A stretch of DNA of 8,765 bases from a bacterium (lineage in GTDB: Bacteria > Spirochaetota > JAHITG01). Made by a program: the position numbers and the translations under genes. The DNA lies in the NCBI GenBank assembly GCA_028711675.1, contig JAQTRT010000126.1:1-8765 (forward strand), written 5' to 3'. This document shows positions 1 through 7,690 of this stretch, piece by piece. The first letter of the stretch is position 1; each line of letters opens with the position of its first letter. The notes beneath the pieces were generated by a model. That model worked only from the letters and a program-made list of their open reading frames with translations. It made no database searches and was not told the origin of the DNA.

Positions 1-2
1 AT

Positions 3-2231
3 ATCGTATACAGTGTAAAGAGCGGCGGTACCTGGAGCAAGACCGTTGTCGAGAGCTATCATATGTGGGACAGCACCATCAAGGATGTGGCCGTTACAGC
101 GGACCGGCTGAACAACGTGCATGTGGTCTGGGGCCGGAGAGTGGATTCTTCGGATAACTATAATGACGGCCATCCCGGGACTCCCGGTACTTATCTTCAT
201 TATAAAAAAAGGAACAGCAGCGGTATGTGGGATACGGTCCAGAACCTTGTTCTTGACAGTACGGTTAATCCCGATCTCATATCCAATAATATCCTGGCCC
301 CGGATATTGCGGTGAGCGGGGAATTTATCCATATTGTGTGGCATACGGCCGCGGACCAGAATCCTGCTTCCCGGACGAGCTTGTCCAAGATCAAATACAT
401 GAAAAAGACCAATTCGTCCGGTGTGAGCACATGGAGCACTCCCGTGATCCTGGGTTCCGGTTTTACTCCCCGCGTCACAGGCCTGGATAATGATGTCCAT
501 ACGGTCTGGTACGACAGCCAGAACGCGGCAACGGACGGTGACGGCTGGTGGTCTGAGATAAAATACCGTTTGAGCCGGGATAAAGGGAACAGTTTTGACG
601 ATGAGCAGCTGATCATAAACAACGACAACGCACCTTACTGGGCTCCGGAGGATTTCAGGCCCGTAGGAGGATTGCCCTGTCTTTCCTTGACCCCTTCAGG
701 CGATAAAGCCGTCATAGGCTGGAGACAGTACGGAAGCGGGCTTTTTATGTATAAGATCAAGAATGCGGCTCAGGCGCTGGAGCCCCCGAAAGCCCTGTAC
801 ATCGATCTGGTCACGGACAGTTCAACTGCTTTAAAGCTGAAATGGCAGAAACCGGATTCCTACAATCCCCATTCCTACCGGGTCTACCGGGCTACCAATT
901 TTGATACAGCTTTTATTGTTATTGACAGTAATATCATCCAGACAGAATATCTGGACCAGGGACTATCCTCCCTGAAACAGTATAAATATAAAGTTTGCGC
1001 CAAAGTGAATGACGCAGAGAGTGAAAAATCATTACCTTCCAACCTGTTATCGCCGGGAACCAGGTTCCTGATCAATTATTTTGAAGGGAACGAGGAGACC
1101 GGCCCTTACGAATATGTGGGAGCAGCGGACGGCGATGTCCTGACCCAGGAGATCGTTGATGCGCCGCAGCGGCCGGGGAAAAAGGCGCAGAAGCTCAGGT
1201 ACAGTTATAACAGCACATCCTGGGGCGCAGCCCTGGAATGCAGCCTGGCTTCCACACTCGACATTTCACGCTATAACCTGGCCAGGGCATGGATCAGGGG
1301 AGACGGTTCCACCAACCTGCTGAGACTGGCCTTTATCGAGGACGGAGCCGATTCCGAGGTCTGGGAAACAAAGAAAGGAATCAGTCTTTCCGCGACCAAC
1401 TGGCAGCTGGTCACCTGGAACATGGACGAGATGGAACGGACCAGCGCGATACAGAACAATATTTTTGACCGGAACAGGATAAAAGGATACCAGCTTTCGT
1501 ATAAAACAAAAGGGGCTTCTTCGGAATACCATTATCTGGATGAGATCTTTCTCGAGGAAGGTTATCCGGAACTGAGCGTTTCCACCAACCAGGTGGACTT
1601 CGGCCTGATCGCGGGCAGCGGTCCGGATAAAAGAAAACAGGCCCTGAACTATATCACCGTCAATTACCGGAATTTTGACGGATACCGCTGGTTCATCAGG
1701 ATCTACACTGATGACAGCGAGAACGGCAAGACCAACCTGGGCATCCAGGGCCAGTCCGATACACTTAAATGGCTTCCCTTGAAATGCTGGTGCCCGAACT
1801 ACGGGCCCAAAGGCCATACCAATTCCCGGACAGGACCGGATGACGAGAACCTTTTCTTCTGGTCCGGGTTCGATTTTAACAATAACGGTTCCCTTACCAA
1901 TATCTACAGGGACAACAGCCAGGGCCCGTATTGGGAAAGCATGGACGAAGGGCCTCATCAATATCCTTTCGATCTGAACGGGGATGGTTTCCAGGAAGGA
2001 CAGCAGTTCATCCCTACGTCCCAGGACCCCCTGTTGGAGGAACCCAAGTGGCCCCTGATCGTAGAGAAGGACATGATGGATGAGGCCGAACAAGGGACCT
2101 GGCGGATCCTGGCTGACTGGCTCCACGATCTGGGCAATGAATTCAATATCCATTTTGCCGTGGACCTGGGGGGCATCGTTCCCCAGACCTATAAAGGCCG
2201 GATCGTTATTGAGGCGATCCTGAAGGAATAA
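3..2231 (+). CDS. Large secreted multidomain protein, 5' truncated (propeller repeats, Fn3, CBM-like domain, unknown C-terminal domain)
   Basis: The reading frame is already open at base 3 and in-frame residues precede the first ATG at 63, so the true start lies off the left edge and that ATG is probably internal. Residues below are numbered from the Met at 63. Residues 1-235 contain repeated HVVW, HIVW and HTVW strands after D/N-rich turns, alternating with IKY strands and a degenerate Asp-box (SRDKGNSF), which resembles a BNR/sialidase-type propeller. Residues about 241-330 look like one fibronectin type III domain (starts PPKALYIDL, ends near LPSNLLSP). Residues about 335-500 look like a carbohydrate-binding beta-sandwich (begins INYFEGNEE, ends YLDEIFLEEG). 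Residues 505-722 are an unassigned domain with C575-W-C577 and two calcium-loop-like segments, DFNNNG (from 604) and DLNGDG (from 637), and it ends in a strand-rich tail. No catalytic motif was recognised. An extracellular or cell-surface binding role is inferred. It ends in TAA, 21 bases before the ACP gene. Confidence 0.8.
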   Translation: MVYSVKSGGTWSKTVVESYHMWDSTIKDVAVTADRLNNVHVVWGRRVDSSDNYNDGHPGTPGTYLHYKKRNSSGMWDTVQNLVLDSTVNPDLISNNILAPDIAVSGEFIHIVWHTAADQNPASRTSLSKIKYMKKTNSSGVSTWSTPVILGSGFTPRVTGLDNDVHTVWYDSQNAATDGDGWWSEIKYRLSRDKGNSFDDEQLIINNDNAPYWAPEDFRPVGGLPCLSLTPSGDKAVIGWRQYGSGLFMYKIKNAAQALEPPKALYIDLVTDSSTALKLKWQKPDSYNPHSYRVYRATNFDTAFIVIDSNIIQTEYLDQGLSSLKQYKYKVCAKVNDAESEKSLPSNLLSPGTRFLINYFEGNEETGPYEYVGAADGDVLTQEIVDAPQRPGKKAQKLRYSYNSTSWGAALECSLASTLDISRYNLARAWIRGDGSTNLLRLAFIEDGADSEVWETKKGISLSATNWQLVTWNMDEMERTSAIQNNIFDRNRIKGYQLSYKTKGASSEYHYLDEIFLEEGYPELSVSTNQVDFGLIAGSGPDKRKQALNYITVNYRNFDGYRWFIRIYTDDSENGKTNLGIQGQSDTLKWLPLKCWCPNYGPKGHTNSRTGPDDENLFFWSGFDFNNNGSLTNIYRDNSQGPYWESMDEGPHQYPFDLNGDGFQEGQQFIPTSQDPLLEEPKWPLIVEKDMMDEAEQGTWRILADWLHDLGNEFNIHFAVDLGGIVPQTYKGRIVIEAILKE

Positions 2232-2252
2232 ATTATTTTAAGGAGGAAGAAC

Positions 2253-2495
2253 ATGGAAAAAATCGAGGTCCGATCACGGATTAAAAAAGTGATCTCTAAA
2301 GTGCTTTCCGTGGATGAACAGGCCATTGCGGAGAATGCTAATTTTGTTTTCGATCTGGGCGCGGATTCACAGCAAAGCCTGGAACTGGTAGCCGCGTTCC
2401 AGGAGGAGTTCAATATCACGATGGATGAGGACAAGGCCTTCAGCGCCCAGACCGTATCCCAGGCCGTTGACGTGATATCGGGTTATTTGAATTAA
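2253..2495 (+). CDS. Acyl carrier protein (divergent, dedicated type)
   Basis: This 80-residue acidic protein has the length and helix pattern of an acyl carrier protein. The phosphopantetheine site is Ser39 in the segment DLGADSQQSLELV, at the start of helix II, and the family-typical QEEFNI and TVSQAVDVI segments follow. Such proteins carry acyl chains as thioesters on 4'-phosphopantetheine in the cytoplasm. The usual Asp-Ser-Leu is Asp-Ser-Gln here, followed by Gln-Ser, which differs from housekeeping fatty-acid AcpP and suggests a specialised carrier. No fatty-acid synthesis genes (fabD, fabF, fabG) flank it, unlike common acpP loci; the next gene is an acyl-CoA synthetase 12 bases downstream. 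The start is supported by AAGGAGG at 2240-2246, six bases before ATG. Identity as an ACP is firm; the acyl group carried is unknown. Confidence 0.9.
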   Translation: MEKIEVRSRIKKVISKVLSVDEQAIAENANFVFDLGADSQQSLELVAAFQEEFNITMDEDKAFSAQTVSQAVDVISGYLN

Positions 2496-2499
2496 GGAG
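2494..2499 (+). promoter_or_regulatory. Ribosome binding site overlapping the ACP stop codon
   Basis: AAGGAG begins within the TAA stop of the ACP gene and lies eight bases before the ATG at 2508. This supports the 2508 start over the in-frame ATG at 2523 (Met6) and suggests that translation of the synthetase is coupled to that of the ACP. Confidence 0.7.
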
Positions 2500-2507
2500 A
2501 ATTAAAA

Positions 2508-4637
2508 ATGGTAAACCAACAGATGAAAGAAGAGAATCTGAAAAAGATATTCTACCCGTCCTCGATCGCCGTGGTGGGTGCCAACAAGATCGCGGGTACG
2601 GTCCCCCATGATATCCTGGTCAATTTCGTGAGGAGCGGCTTCCAGGGTGTCGTGTATCCGGTCAATCCCAAGGCGAAGGCCATTGCCAGCATGGAAACGT
2701 ATAAGTATGTTCTGGATATCAAGAATCCCGTTGACCTGGCCGTGATCGTGTATCCCAGCTCTGTCGTGGACCTGGCCCTGGAACAGTGCGGGCAGAAAGG
2801 GATCAAATCCGTCATCATCATTTCCGCCGGCTTTAAGGAAGTAGGAGAAGTGGGCCTTGAGCGCGAGCGAAAGCTGATGGAGATCGCAGCTAAATATAAT
2901 ATCTCATTTATCGGGCCCAATTGCCTGGGCGTCATCAATACCGACCCGGCCGTGAACCTGAACGCTTCTTTTGCCAGGAGGATGCCTGAAGAAGGTTCGA
3001 TCGGCTTCCTGTCCCAGAGCGGAGCGTTATGCACAGCTGTGCTGGACTATGCTTTTCCCCGTCATATTGGATTCTCTAAATTCGTCAGTTTCGGCAATAA
3101 AGCGGATTTGAGCGAGTTGGACCTGCTCCAGTATCTGAAAAATGACGAGAAGACCAAGGTTATTCTCCTGTACCTGGAGGAGATCAGCGACGGAAGAGCC
3201 CTTATGCAGATAAGCCGGGAGATCATTTTCGGAACAGGAAAACCCATTCTGCTGCTCAAATCAGGAAGGACGGCTGAGGGAGCCAGGGCCGCAGCTTCCC
3301 ATACAGGATCATTGGCAGGCAGTGATAAGATCTGTGATGCAGCCTTACGGCAGGCTGGTATCATACGCTGTGAAAATATCGAGGAAATGTTCAATAAGGC
3401 TATTGGTTTTGCTTACCAGCCTCTGCCGGCAAATAAACGGATCGCCATTATCACAAATGCCGGAGGTCCGGGAGTACTGGCAACGGATTCGGTCATCAAG
3501 CAGGGATTGCAGATGGCTTCTTTTACCGATAAGACCACGGCCATTTTAGCCGGTGCCCTTCCCAAGACAGCGAACATTAAGAATCCCGTTGATGTGATCG
3601 GAGATGCCAGGGCTGAGCGTTACAGGGTGGCCTTGAGCAGTACGCTGGAGGATCATAACGTGGACGGGGTCCTGGTCATCCTGACCCCGCAATCCATGAC
3701 TAATATTGAAAGCATAGCCCATGAGGTTACACTGATAGCCGGGAAATATGATAAACCGGTCTATACTTCTTTTATGGGTGAGATGGACGTGGCCGGCGGC
3801 ATCGATATTCTGCAGAAGAACAAGATACCGCATTACCGGCTGCCGGAATCCATGGCAGAAGCTTTTTCCGCCACATACAGGTTCAGGCAGGAACAGGCCC
3901 TGTCCGGTCTTGAGATACCCCGGTTCCCGGATGTGAACAAGGGAAGAGCCCATTCCATACTGGATGGAGCATTTAAAGCCGGCAGGCAATTCATCACCGA
4001 GGATGAATCCGTGAATGTGCTCGAGGCGTTTGGCCTTCCTGTGCCGGACCATGGCGTAGCTTCTTCCCGGGAGGAAGCGGTCACGATCGCGGAAAAGATC
4101 GGTTATCCTGTTGTGATGAAGATCTTGTCGGACGATATTATCCATAAGACCGATGTAAAAGGCGTAGTGCTGAACCTCAGGGACAGGAACGAGGTCCAGG
4201 CAAAATATGATGAGATGCTGGGGCGTGTTAAATGCCTGCGGCCCGCTGCCCGTATCAAAGGTGTTTTCATTTCCCGGATGCTTGAAAAAGGAGAAGAGCT
4301 GATCCTGGGAATGAAGAAGGATATCGCCTTCGGCCCTGTCCTGATGTTCGGGATGGGCGGCATCTTCGTGGAGATCTTTGAGGATGTAAATTTTAACGTG
4401 GCACCGGTCAATACCAACGAGGTAAAAAGAATGATCACGGGAATAAAATCCTTCCCCGTGCTGGCAGGCAGCCGCGGCAGGGAAGTAAGCGATATAGAGA
4501 GCCTTGAACAATGCATCCACCGGTTGTCCTATCTGGCCATGGAATGTCCCCAGATCAAGGAACTCGATATCAATCCCCTTATGATTTTCGGAAAAGGGAA
4601 AGGATGTTTTGTTGCCGATACTAAGATAATGGTTTAA
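2508..4637 (+). CDS. ADP-forming acetyl/acyl-CoA synthetase (fused alpha-beta, acetate--CoA ligase family)
   Basis: This 709-residue protein matches the fused NDP-forming acyl-CoA synthetase family, which interconverts acyl-CoA + ADP + Pi with acid + ATP + CoA. The order is a Rossmann CoA-binding domain (about 12-145, with VVGA at 22-25 and GPNCLG at 136-141), succinyl-CoA-synthetase-like flavodoxin domains (about 155-460, with LSQSG at 168-172), and a C-terminal ATP-grasp domain (about 490-705, with FGMGGIF at 614-620). The expected phosphohistidine is His265 in AASHTGS; Glu224 in YLEE fits the residue that stabilises it, and His546 in IIHKTD fits the second phosphorylated histidine of the ATP-grasp part. 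No GNAT domain is attached, unlike the roughly 900-residue Pat protein acetyltransferases. Fermenters use this enzyme for ATP synthesis while excreting acetate. Substrate range (acetate, branched or aryl acids) cannot be read from the sequence. It lies 12 bases after the ACP gene and 31 before nagB. Confidence 0.9.
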   Translation: MVNQQMKEENLKKIFYPSSIAVVGANKIAGTVPHDILVNFVRSGFQGVVYPVNPKAKAIASMETYKYVLDIKNPVDLAVIVYPSSVVDLALEQCGQKGIKSVIIISAGFKEVGEVGLERERKLMEIAAKYNISFIGPNCLGVINTDPAVNLNASFARRMPEEGSIGFLSQSGALCTAVLDYAFPRHIGFSKFVSFGNKADLSELDLLQYLKNDEKTKVILLYLEEISDGRALMQISREIIFGTGKPILLLKSGRTAEGARAAASHTGSLAGSDKICDAALRQAGIIRCENIEEMFNKAIGFAYQPLPANKRIAIITNAGGPGVLATDSVIKQGLQMASFTDKTTAILAGALPKTANIKNPVDVIGDARAERYRVALSSTLEDHNVDGVLVILTPQSMTNIESIAHEVTLIAGKYDKPVYTSFMGEMDVAGGIDILQKNKIPHYRLPESMAEAFSATYRFRQEQALSGLEIPRFPDVNKGRAHSILDGAFKAGRQFITEDESVNVLEAFGLPVPDHGVASSREEAVTIAEKIGYPVVMKILSDDIIHKTDVKGVVLNLRDRNEVQAKYDEMLGRVKCLRPAARIKGVFISRMLEKGEELILGMKKDIAFGPVLMFGMGGIFVEIFEDVNFNVAPVNTNEVKRMITGIKSFPVLAGSRGREVSDIESLEQCIHRLSYLAMECPQIKELDINPLMIFGKGKGCFVADTKIMV

Positions 4638-4668
4638 GAAAAATCAAGGAACAGGAGGTTAAAAAAAG

Positions 4669-5475
4669 ATGAGGATCGTTATTCATGAAAATTATGAGTC
4701 GTTGAGCAAATGGGTGGCTTATTACGTGGCCCGAAGGATCAAGGAATTCAATCCGGGAAAGGGGAAACCCTTTATCCTGGGACTGCCTACGGGGTCTTCA
4801 CCCCTGGGTACCTATCAGCAGATGGTCGATCTTTATAAGGAAGGCAGGGTTTCGTTTAAGAACGTGAACACTTTTAACATGGATGAATACGTGGGGCTTT
4901 CCGAGGACCACCCGGAGAGCTACCATTATTTCATGTGGCATAATCTTTTCAGTCATGTGGATATCCCCAAGGAGAACGTGAACATACTGAACGGCAATGC
5001 CAAAGACCTTGGGAAGGAATGCACCGAATACGAAGAAAGGATCAGGAAGGCCGGCGGCATTGATCTTTTCCTCGGCGGGATCGGGCCGGACGGCCATATC
5101 GCCTTCAATGAGCCCGGATCATCCCTGACCAGCAAGACAAGGGTGAAGACGCTTACTTATGATACGCGTGTGGCTAATTCCCGTTTTTTCAACAATGATA
5201 TCAACAAGGTCCCTGGTACGGCCTTAACCGTGGGTGTAGGGACGGTCATGGAATCCAAAGAAGTCCTCATCATCGTGAACGGGTATAAAAAAGCACGGGC
5301 CCTCCAGAAAGTCGTGGAGGAAGGCGTCAACCATATGTGGACCGTTTCCATGCTGCAGCTCCATCAGCACAGCATCATCGTGTGCGATGAGGAAGCCACC
5401 ATGGAACTGAAAGTGGGTACGGTTAAATATTTCAAAGATATTGAGAGCGCGAGCCTGAAACTTCCTGAACTGTAA
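4669..5475 (+). CDS. nagB: Glucosamine-6-phosphate deaminase NagB
   Basis: This 268-residue protein is close to full-length E. coli NagB and can be aligned by eye without gaps. It catalyses D-glucosamine 6-phosphate + H2O to D-fructose 6-phosphate + NH4+ in the cytoplasm, the step that feeds amino sugars into glycolysis. The phosphate loop region is GLPTGSSP (38-45). Catalytic residues occur at E. coli numbering: Asp72 in NMDEYVG, Asp141 and His143 in GPDGHIAFNEPG, and Glu148. Residues known in E. coli to bind the allosteric activator GlcNAc-6-phosphate, Arg158, Lys160, Thr161 and Tyr254, are also present, so an allosteric enzyme is inferred. NHMWT and the C-terminal MELKVGTVKYF are family hallmarks. 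AGGAGG at 4653-4658 lies 10 bases before ATG. No nagA deacetylase, kinase or sugar transporter is visible in the window, so the source of the substrate is unknown. Confidence 0.97.
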   Translation: MRIVIHENYESLSKWVAYYVARRIKEFNPGKGKPFILGLPTGSSPLGTYQQMVDLYKEGRVSFKNVNTFNMDEYVGLSEDHPESYHYFMWHNLFSHVDIPKENVNILNGNAKDLGKECTEYEERIRKAGGIDLFLGGIGPDGHIAFNEPGSSLTSKTRVKTLTYDTRVANSRFFNNDINKVPGTALTVGVGTVMESKEVLIIVNGYKKARALQKVVEEGVNHMWTVSMLQLHQHSIIVCDEEATMELKVGTVKYFKDIESASLKLPEL

Positions 5476-5535
5476 GGAACGATCATAGGGATTACATTGG
5501 TCTTTGACTTAAAAATTGCACAGGAGGGATAATTC

Positions 5536-7563
5536 ATGAAATACCGTAACATAACCAGGAAAGAGGTCCTTGCACTGGAAAAACAAGGCTGCACGGCAGA
5601 GAGCTGGGAGACCGTGTATGTTCGCGATCCGTTCGTTCTTGACAGGGTGCGCCATGTCCGTTTCAGCGGCGTAAATTCAATCGGTGTTCTCAATCAGGAT
5701 GTCCAGATCACTCCAGGACGCTCCGAACCTTCAGGTCTTTACTGTTCGTCATTTCATAACTGTTCTATAGGCGATCATGTCCGGATAACCCATCTTCTTG
5801 ACTGTTCCTGTTATACCATCGGGTCCCATACCGTGATCCATAACGTGGGGACACTGGCCGTTCAGGAAGAAAGCACGTTCGGGAACGGGACAGGACTGGA
5901 TGTTCTGAACGAAGCCGGCGGCCGGGTCCTGAAGATGTACGACAGGCTGACAGCCCAGATCGCCTACCTTCTGGTCGTTTACCGGCATCGTCCCGGCCTG
6001 ATCGCAAAACTGGATGAGATGATCGGCCGGTATACGGAAGGGAAGAGGTCCCGGATAGGTACCATCGGACCTTTCAACCGGATCACGGATACGTCCCAGA
6101 TCATCAACGTGAACACCGGGCCGTTCACGGAGATCTCCGGCGCCCTGCACCTGGAGAACGGGACCATCGCGGGATGTGAAGAGGATCCGGTCCTTATCGG
6201 TCCCGGTGTTGAAGCAAAGAATTTTATCATTCTTTCAGGGACGAGAGTGGAAGGTTCGGTCATGCTCCAGTCCTGTTTCCTGGGCCAGGGCATCAGGATG
6301 GGCAAACAGTATTCCGCAGAGAATTCCGCATTCTTCGCCAACTGTGAAGGGTTCCATGGTGAAGCCGTCTCCCTGTTCGCCGGTCCCTATACCGTCACGC
6401 ACCATAAGTCCACGCTCCTGATCGCAGGCTTGTTGTCGTTTTATAATGCCGGGAGCGGAACCAACCAGAGCAACCATATGTATAAACTGGGCCCTGTCCA
6501 TCAGGGGATCCTGGAAAGGGGTTCCAAGACAGGTTCCTTCTCTTACCTTCTATGGCCCTGCCGGATCGGCGCTTTTTCCGTTGTGATCGGAAAGCATTAT
6601 ACGAATTTTGACGCTTCCGAATTCCCGTTCTCCTACATCAGCGAAGAGGACGGAAAGAGCTATCTTACTCCTGCCATGAACCTTTTTACCGTGGGAACAC
6701 GGCGCGACAGCCGGAAATGGCCGGACAGGGACAGGAGAAAGGGCCCGGAGAAGCTGGACCTTATCCATTTTCCCCTTTTCAATCCGTATGTCGCGGATAA
6801 GATGGTCCATGCCGCGGAAACCCTCAGAAAACTTTCAGAGCAGGCTGATAAGGCCAGGGATTTTATTGTCTATAAAGGTATCAGGATCAAAAGGCTGCTG
6901 CTCAAGACCTGCAGCCAGTATTATGAGATGGCGATCAAGATCTATCTGGGAGAAGGGCTCATCTCCTCTTTGTTTAGGTTCGTTGGTTCCAGTCTTTCCG
7001 TTTTCCTCCCTGCCGGGGAACCGGAATCAGGACCAGTCGCCTGGTGTGATGCAGCCGGGCTTCTGGTACGTTCGGATGAGATCGAAAGACTGGTCCATGC
7101 AGTTGAGAATGATGAAATAAAGGACCTGGAAGGGGTTGAGAAGAAGCTGGGAGAACTTTATTCAGCCTATGAGAAAGAGGAACAGGCCTGGTGCTTCAGC
7201 CTGCTTGGAAAAAGACTGGGTAAAGAGGTCCGGCAGATAACAAGAGAGGACCTTAAGCAGATCGTCCGGGACTGGAAAGAGAACGCAGTCAAGCTGAACA
7301 ATATGATCCTTAAGGATGCCCTGAAGGAATTCGATGAATCAACCAAGATCGGTTTTGGCGCGGACGGTGATGTAACCGTGCGGGACGCTGATTTCCTGGC
7401 TGTGAGAGGGACATTCGATAAGGATAAATTCGTTATGGGCCTGCGGCAGGAATGCCAGGAGTTCGAGAGAAAAGCAGCCGAGGCCCTGGAAAAAATTGAA
7501 CAAATTAAAGACCCGCCTTTGCACTGTCATCACAGCCGTGAGTATGCGGTTCAGCCAGGCTGA
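5536..7563 (+). CDS. DUF4954-family left-handed beta-helix protein (with DUF6819-like C-terminus)
   Basis: This 675-residue protein has the length and recognisable core of the DUF4954 family, best known from Bacteroidetes and also found in spirochaetes. Residues about 60-380 contain irregular hexapeptide-type turns (CSIGDHV, YTIGSHT, VLIGPGV, CRIGAFS) of a left-handed beta-helix, the fold of sugar acyltransferases and the tail of GlmU-type pyrophosphorylases. Segments I recognise as family-conserved include VLNEAGGR, YDRLTAQ, YRHRPGLI, GPYTVTHHKST (His289, His290, Lys291), SNHMYKLGP (His314) and VHQG (His322). Residues about 420-675 are mainly helical and charged, with likely coiled-coil stretches. 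No signal peptide or membrane segment is seen, so it is cytoplasmic. The activity of the family is not established to my knowledge. Its position 60 bases after nagB supports a link to amino-sugar or nucleotide-sugar metabolism, by inference. AGGAGGG at 5522-5528 supports the start. The family call is confident; the function is open. Confidence 0.85.
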   Translation: MKYRNITRKEVLALEKQGCTAESWETVYVRDPFVLDRVRHVRFSGVNSIGVLNQDVQITPGRSEPSGLYCSSFHNCSIGDHVRITHLLDCSCYTIGSHTVIHNVGTLAVQEESTFGNGTGLDVLNEAGGRVLKMYDRLTAQIAYLLVVYRHRPGLIAKLDEMIGRYTEGKRSRIGTIGPFNRITDTSQIINVNTGPFTEISGALHLENGTIAGCEEDPVLIGPGVEAKNFIILSGTRVEGSVMLQSCFLGQGIRMGKQYSAENSAFFANCEGFHGEAVSLFAGPYTVTHHKSTLLIAGLLSFYNAGSGTNQSNHMYKLGPVHQGILERGSKTGSFSYLLWPCRIGAFSVVIGKHYTNFDASEFPFSYISEEDGKSYLTPAMNLFTVGTRRDSRKWPDRDRRKGPEKLDLIHFPLFNPYVADKMVHAAETLRKLSEQADKARDFIVYKGIRIKRLLLKTCSQYYEMAIKIYLGEGLISSLFRFVGSSLSVFLPAGEPESGPVAWCDAAGLLVRSDEIERLVHAVENDEIKDLEGVEKKLGELYSAYEKEEQAWCFSLLGKRLGKEVRQITREDLKQIVRDWKENAVKLNNMILKDALKEFDESTKIGFGADGDVTVRDADFLAVRGTFDKDKFVMGLRQECQEFERKAAEALEKIEQIKDPPLHCHHSREYAVQPG

Positions 7564-7605
7564 TCATCCGTGTTAAAATCTGGTGCAGGATATCTTTCTG
7601 AGCAT

Positions 7606-7633
7606 TTGACATTTTTTTAGAAGCAAGTATAAT
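7606..7633 (+). promoter_or_regulatory. Consensus sigma70-type promoter for the repeat-protein gene
   Basis: TTGACA at 7606-7611 and TATAAT at 7628-7633 match both housekeeping-sigma hexamers perfectly with a 16-base spacer. No extended -10 (TG) is present. Transcription would start near 7640 and give a leader of about 58 bases before the ATG at 7698. The promoter lies in the 134-base gap after the DUF4954 gene and separates the repeat gene from the upstream operon. The consensus match is seen directly; activity is inferred. Confidence 0.8.
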
Positions 7634-7683
7634 ATAGGTATGAATTAAAGAGGTTAGCTTTTGTTGTCTGTTTTGAACAGGTC

Positions 7684-7690
7684 AAGGAAG
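7684..7690 (+). promoter_or_regulatory. Ribosome binding site fixing the start at 7698
   Basis: AAGGAAG lies seven bases before the ATG at 7698. An in-frame TGA at 7692-7694 rules out any earlier start in this frame. The next in-frame ATG, at 7743, has no purine-rich sequence upstream. Confidence 0.65.

Noticed and set aside
1971..1991. DLNGDG loop considered as evidence for a dockerin domain
   Set aside because: Only the loop matches. The paired 22-residue helix-loop repeats of a dockerin are not seen, and no cohesin is in view.
1266..2153. Long minus-strand open frame (295 codons)
   Set aside because: It lies wholly inside the secreted-protein gene on the opposite strand and has no recognisable domain or ribosome binding site. 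It is a by-product of codon bias in the + strand gene.
3546..4520. Long minus-strand open frame (324 codons)
   Set aside because: It is antisense to the acyl-CoA synthetase, whose catalytic motifs are clear in the + frame. The predicted product has no family features.
5504..5533. Promoter-like TTGACT and GATAAT with an 18-base spacer before the DUF4954 gene
   Set aside because: The -10 element would overlap the ribosome binding site and start codon, so the transcript would begin inside the gene. A chance match is more likely.
7551..7563. Inverted repeat TCAGCCAGGCTGA at the end of the DUF4954 gene, considered as a terminator
   Set aside because: The centre is a single base, too short for a hairpin loop, and no T-run follows directly. 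The T-run at 7612-7618 has no stem before it and belongs to the promoter spacer.
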